64,000 nt of DNA. Origin: Hippophae tibetana. Taxonomy: Eukaryota > Streptophyta > Magnoliopsida > Rosales > Elaeagnaceae. The stretch lies in contig CM072802.1 of NCBI GenBank assembly GCA_037013495.1, positions 44,492,501 to 44,556,500 of the forward strand. Direction: 5' to 3'. A model generated the notes under the pieces. The model saw nothing but the letters and a program-made list of their open reading frames with translations. It made no database searches and was not told the origin of the DNA. Every line of letters begins with the position of its first letter. The first letter of the stretch is position 1. The position numbers and the translations under genes are program-made. Of the stretch, positions 59,826-64,000 are shown one piece after another.

Positions 59826-61614
59826 TGTAATTTTTATTTAATTTATTAAAATTATAATAAAAGAAAGATTTATTTAATCATTTGTTTTATCATTTATTTC
59901 ATTAAATTTAAATGCAAAACCTCTGATTATTTGCGTCTTCTTAAGCTTGACATATAGGAATATATGCAAGATTATTGAGTTTAAGTAAAATAATCTAAAT
60001 GTTTGTAACAAAAAATTGAAGTTGGGATCTTCATATTGCGTCACTAATATGACACTTATCTATTTATAATGGAGTAGCCCTGATCTAGTGTCACAAATAT
60101 GGAGACATCCATTTAGGGGTACTTTGTACAATAGTAGATTTTATATAAGTGGCCATATGTGTTTGAAAGGTTATAAAGACTCGTCTAACCTATAGTTGCT
60201 TCAACACATTAATCAATGCCATATACAGGGTGATCATAATCATAAGTATTATAACTGTTGGTTTTTCTTGGAAACGTTTTTTGTAAATTACGAAAGCTAT
60301 GGGAATTAGGGAACAAAACTTTTTCCTTCAAGATCCTTAAGATATTTATAATTTAGTCATACAAGTAGAATAAGAATTACATACCCTTATAGAGTGTGGA
60401 CAATGGTTGGAATCTTTGGGCTTTCAAACCTTATCTCCCAACTAGAATACATAGGATAGGTAGGTATCCTTATAGTCTCCAAGTTGATAAAACATTTCAT
60501 TCAAGTTCTCCAACTTGAAGTTTTAATAATTTTTCCAAATGACATTATTTTGTTAAATAGAATTATTTTATTTTATTTTAATAAATTATTTTATTCAAAT
60601 CACCTTGTATAATTTATGGAGTGCATTATATATATTGTCACTAATTACTAAACAGATTACTTATCATATAATTCACAATTTGATTATAGTTATAAGTTCA
60701 GTCAACACAATGCACCAAATATCGTAAAAAGAATTAATATGAACATTTATATACAATTAAGGCCTATTTTTTACATTTATAAAAGACTATAAATATATCA
60801 TTTTTGTATAGTTATGTGTTTGATTGTAAAGTAAAATCGTATTATATATAAAAATATTATACATTATATAAAAATATATAAAAAAATTAGTATCGATAAT
60901 AAGTGTATATCTAAATCATATCGGACAATTTACTTAGGGTGTATGAAATTTTAATTCTAAAATTATATATTTTGAATTTTTCTTTCTTCTTAAATTTTTA
61001 TAATAAAATTATTTTAACAAGTCAAAAAACTACATAATTAAATACTATTTTAAATATAAATTATTTTATTAAAATATTTATCATTAATTTTATCTAACTA
61101 TTTTATAAATGCTATTATCAAACACTATATATTATAATTATAATGTAATTTATTATAATTCAATTGAATATAATTATACTTAATTAACTTATCCAATACC
61201 ATACACCATTCAATACGTTGAATGGATGAATCATTTTTGGTTTGGGCAATCACTAACCAATAATAATATTATTGGGAGTATTATTGCGTACTAACTCTTG
61301 CAAGAGTGAATAATGCCTGTTGTAAACCTATAATATTATCTAATGAAAGGTTAGCTACGTATCTCTACTGTATATTAAAGGTCAGGGAATTTTCGTTAGA
61401 CAAACCAAAGGATGAAGTAATTAAATGATTTTTACTCTTTTAAAAATTTATATAACATACACAATTGGTATGTTATATTCTATGACGTTCGGTGTATTGG
61501 ACCTTAATTTGGAGCACCCCATGATAATTGGGAGTTTATGCTCACACCATCTTTTTGTTTGATCTTCTCTTTCCGAAGATAAATTAATTCTTTCTTTTCT
61601 AAATTTGAAGAGAG
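59826..61614. other. AT-rich intergenic DNA upstream of the NIP remnant
   Basis: No protein frame, RNA gene or clear repeat boundary recognised. It would include any promoter of the aquaporin remnant. Confidence 0.4.
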
Positions 61615-62042
61615 ATGAGTGGTGTTTCAGCAAGTAATTATGGAAACCATGTTTTGAATATTGAAGAAGGTGATGAAAATAAAATATTCAAAACAATCTC
61701 TTCTACTTCAGAAACCAACCAAGACTCAAGCCCTTGTATCTCTTTTTCTTTCTTGCAAAAGGTAATTAATTAAATACATAGAATTACTTACAACGGAAAT
61801 TAATTAATTATTATATATTAAAATAAGTATGCAGCTAATTGCAGAGGTATTGGGCACATACTTTTTGATTCTTGCGGGATTCGCTCCGGTCGTGGTGAGC
61901 AAAACCGAAAAAGGTCCAACGGTGAGTTTTCTAGGAATAGCAATTACTCGGGGATTGGTTGTTATGGTTATGATTTACTCTGTTGGTCAACCCTGCTGTT
62001 ACTATTGCTTTTGCTACTTCTAAAAAATTTCCAATCAAACAG
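61615..62042 (+). pseudogene. NIP-type aquaporin, exons 1-2, with a frame-breaking deletion
   Basis: Exon 1 (61615-61761) starts MSGVSASNYGNHVLNIEEGD and ends CISFSFLQK before GTAATT. Exon 2 (61835-62042) begins LIAEVLGTYFLILAG and continues APVVVSKTEKGPTVSFLGIA and VMVMIYSVG, typical of nodulin-26-like channels that pass water, glycerol or metalloids. The expected stretch between YSVG and the first NPA box (HISGAHF in the family) is missing. The DNA reads GTTGGTCAACCCTGCT, so about 20 bp are lost and NPAVTIAFATSKKFPIKQ continues in another frame. Exon 2 is 208 bp; adding 20 restores phase 0. Exons 3-5 are not seen before the CACTA sequence; they may lie beyond the window. Confidence 0.8.
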
Positions 62043-62867
62043 GTTAATCATACTAAACCAACCATGTTCATCTTCTTCTTTTTTCTTCATTAAATTATTC
62101 AATTTTTTCTCCTGTTTAATTTGTGTGTATTATACAGCATGTACATGCATGTTAAATATGATAAAAATAACACGAAAATGGCTTGTAAATTGTATATGGT
62201 GTGTACACATATGTACACAATTATGTATCGTTGGGACAAATACGTGAAAACAATGTAAGAACAATATTACCGATAACTTGAAATGAATTGTTTAGGTTGA
62301 GTCGCGGATTAGGTCGCTATTTTTAAGACGTTTTGTGGCTTTGCTCAAACCCTTGCAAATAAACACAACCCTTGCAAACAAACACAACCCCGTTGTTCTC
62401 AGGATAAAACGACTTAAAATCTTTGTTTTCTATCTCGAAATTTCACTACACTGATGAAGACCAGAATGCTACACTTCACAAGGTCGGTTGGTCGGACGGA
62501 CGGCAACGGCAGTGGCATGAGTGTGTGTGGTATCACATTTGCCTAGGTCCTCTTCCCCTCCACAAAATTGGGTGCCCCTTGGGGTCCAAACCCAATAGTC
62601 AATCATTTTCTATTTATACATCTCTTAAGTGATATAAAATAGTAACGTGGGACAAGGCACAAAATGACATCAATTATTTTTTTTTATAAAAATTCACAAT
62701 TTCCAACAATTATGTATGACTAACATGTTATTTTGGGAAAGTCCAGATCTTAAATAACATGTAAAGGTTGTATATAATCAAATTGATCCAAAATAGTGTG
62801 TGCATATGTTATACATACATACATACATACATACATACATACATACATACATACATACATACATACA

Positions 62868-62936
<69 letters not shown>

Positions 62937-63010
62937 CCTGTTATTTTGGGACTAAGATCAACTAATTGAATTAGATCTAATTATTTGATTGGTGGGTCGG
63001 TCCAGATTGG
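62043..63010. other. NIP intron 2 or flank with compound microsatellite
   Basis: No aquaporin exon 3 was found. Contains a GC-richer stretch with no recognised function (about 62450-62600) and the microsatellite at 62811-62935. Confidence 0.45.
62811..62935. repeat. Compound microsatellite (ACAT)n(AT)n
   Basis: About 21 ACAT units (62811 to about 62897) run directly into about 19 AT units. Likely polymorphic. Confidence 0.95.
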
Positions 63011-63585
63011 ATGGATTCAAATCTCAATCTTTTTAAAATTAAAAAAATCACACAACTTTTACATATTTTCATAATTTTTACAACTCAAACTAGGGACAAA
63101 GTTCGAGTAAATCAAAATAGTGGTATGAAGATGGTTGCACAAACTATGCAATTTTCCAGTTCAAAAGATGTTAATCTTGTACTTTTTGATAGAACATATT
63201 ATGGTATAATACAAGAGATTTTTGAATTGGATTATGAGGTCTTCCATAAAATAGTTTTCTTGTGTGATTGGGTCGAAGATGTTATCAATATTGGATATAA
63301 AATAGATGATTTTGGATTTACCCTTGTAAATTTATCCAAGATAAGTCACACTGATGATCCTTTCACATTAGCACTTCATGAAAAACAAGTATTTTACGTG
63401 AGCGATCAAATTGATCCAAGATGGTTTGTTATGTTAACGCCTCCACAAAAAAAGAGTTTTACCATTGTGATGTTGTAGAAGATGATGACCCTATGCTCGA
63501 TACATTAATCAATATTAGTAATTTCTCAAATAAATTACCTAATGTATGTGATGATCTAGTTGATGATGATGATTCTTCGTCATGA
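63011..63585 (+). pseudogene. CACTA transposase C-terminal region (DUF4216-like), frameshifted
   Basis: Reads FTTQTRDKVRVNQNSGMKMV, then YYGIIQEIFELDY, VVNIGYKIDDFGFTLVNLSKI-like sequence, DDPFTLALHEKQVFYVSDQ and DPRWFVML, matching the DUF4216 tail of plant CACTA (En/Spm) transposases. At the A7 run near 63447 the frame shifts: one frame stops at 63478, while the other continues KKEFYHCDVVEDDDPM to a TGA at 63585, as expected of the family. It is either inactivated or a sequencing error. The upstream transposase domain is not present in the window. Confidence 0.75.
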
Positions 63586-63736
63586 GCTCGAAATGATTGT
63601 GAAGGAATATATGTATACGATCAAAAACCTAATTAAACATAACGTATGTTCTATATTGTTGTAATAACTCTTATATATATGTATGTTTCTAAAATTGTCA
63701 ATTAATTTATATTTCTTCATTGTTTGCAGATATTTC

Positions 63737-64000
63737 ATGGATTCTCGGATAACAGAGCTTGTAGATCCAAATGATCCATTGGGGTATTTGAAAAGAAGAG
63801 GTTGGGCGAATATACGTGATGCTCCACTTAACCCAGATGATAGAATACATTTTCTATTTTATGCTACTGGTAATCCAATAGGGGAAAATGGCCAACAATT
63901 GAAATCCTCTATTGGTCGACTTGCAAAGTCTAGTATACCAATCAATATAAATGATTGGTCTCAGGTTGACGATACAGAAAAGTTCAAAATATGGATAAGC
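63737..64000 (+). CDS. CACTA accessory protein (Transposase_24-like), 5' part, runs off the window
   Basis: 88 open codons from ATG at 63737 to the window edge, preceded by an acceptor-like TTGTTTGCAG. It starts MDSRITELVDPNDPLGYLKR and contains RIHFLFYATGNPIGENGQQL and INDWSQVDDTEKFKIW, resembling the Transposase_24 domain of the second gene of CACTA elements. It follows the DUF4216 region on the same strand, the usual CACTA gene order. The true start may be further upstream or in another exon. Confidence 0.65.
   Translation, partial: MDSRITELVDPNDPLGYLKRRGWANIRDAPLNPDDRIHFLFYATGNPIGENGQQLKSSIGRLAKSSIPININDWSQVDDTEKFKIWIS

Noticed and set aside
1..64000. tRNA, rRNA or snRNA genes
   Set aside because: None recognised; the only tRNA-related sequences are retroelement primer binding sites.

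Overview
This window is plant nuclear DNA, almost certainly from a eudicot. It is AT-rich, its host genes carry short GT-AG introns, and most of it is LTR retrotransposons (Copia and Gypsy) plus the edge of a CACTA transposon. I cannot name the species. All coordinates, splice sites and repeat matches below were read by eye; no alignment or database search was run.

Host genes. At 1.2-1.9 kb (+) is a small unrecognised membrane protein gene with one intron. From 20.07 kb down to 2.98 kb (-) lies a complete LRR-malectin receptor-like kinase gene of the LRR-VIII-2 type. I placed 24 exons with matching splice phases that sum to 3,039 nt (1,012 residues). Two of its introns carry retroelement DNA: a dead antisense Copia (7.45-12.01 kb, TSD GTCGA) and a solo LTR (about 13.80-15.12 kb). 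Near the right end, 61.6-62.0 kb holds the first two exons of a NIP-type aquaporin, broken by a deletion of about 20 bp. CACTA coding sequence follows at 63.0-64.0 kb.

Repeats at 21-34 kb. A truncated Copia (21.2-23.67 kb) carries, antisense in its leader, fragments of host alpha-tubulin and ubiquitin genes. Next is a rearranged Athila-derived block (23.67-30.34 kb) with two LTR copies in inverted orientation. A truncated TNT1-like Copia follows (30.34-34.36 kb), whose reverse transcriptase region is tandemly duplicated (1,003-bp unit).

Nest at 34.85-54.0 kb. A minus-strand SIRE/Maximus-like Copia lacking pol (TSD AGTCT on the + strand) is split in its 3' LTR by a young, nearly intact Athila Gypsy element of 13.9 kb (35,134-49,037, TSD GTAAT). 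That Athila has a tRNA-Asp primer site and two successive gag reading frames: a stand-alone Gag, then a Gag-Pol whose frame is broken by one in-frame TGA. It also carries several stem-loops that recur inside the element or in its deletion derivative. These are a tandem pair with compensatory changes in the leader and a two-hairpin module after both Gag1 and Pol. Two more hairpins lie before the 3' LTR.

Right flank. 56.2-59.8 kb is a decayed Tat-like Gypsy interrupted by a solo LTR of about 2.0 kb. The rest is AT-rich intergenic DNA with a compound microsatellite at 62.8 kb. The most unusual content is the double-gag Athila with its repeated RNA-structure modules, and the host gene fragments captured in the Copia leader.
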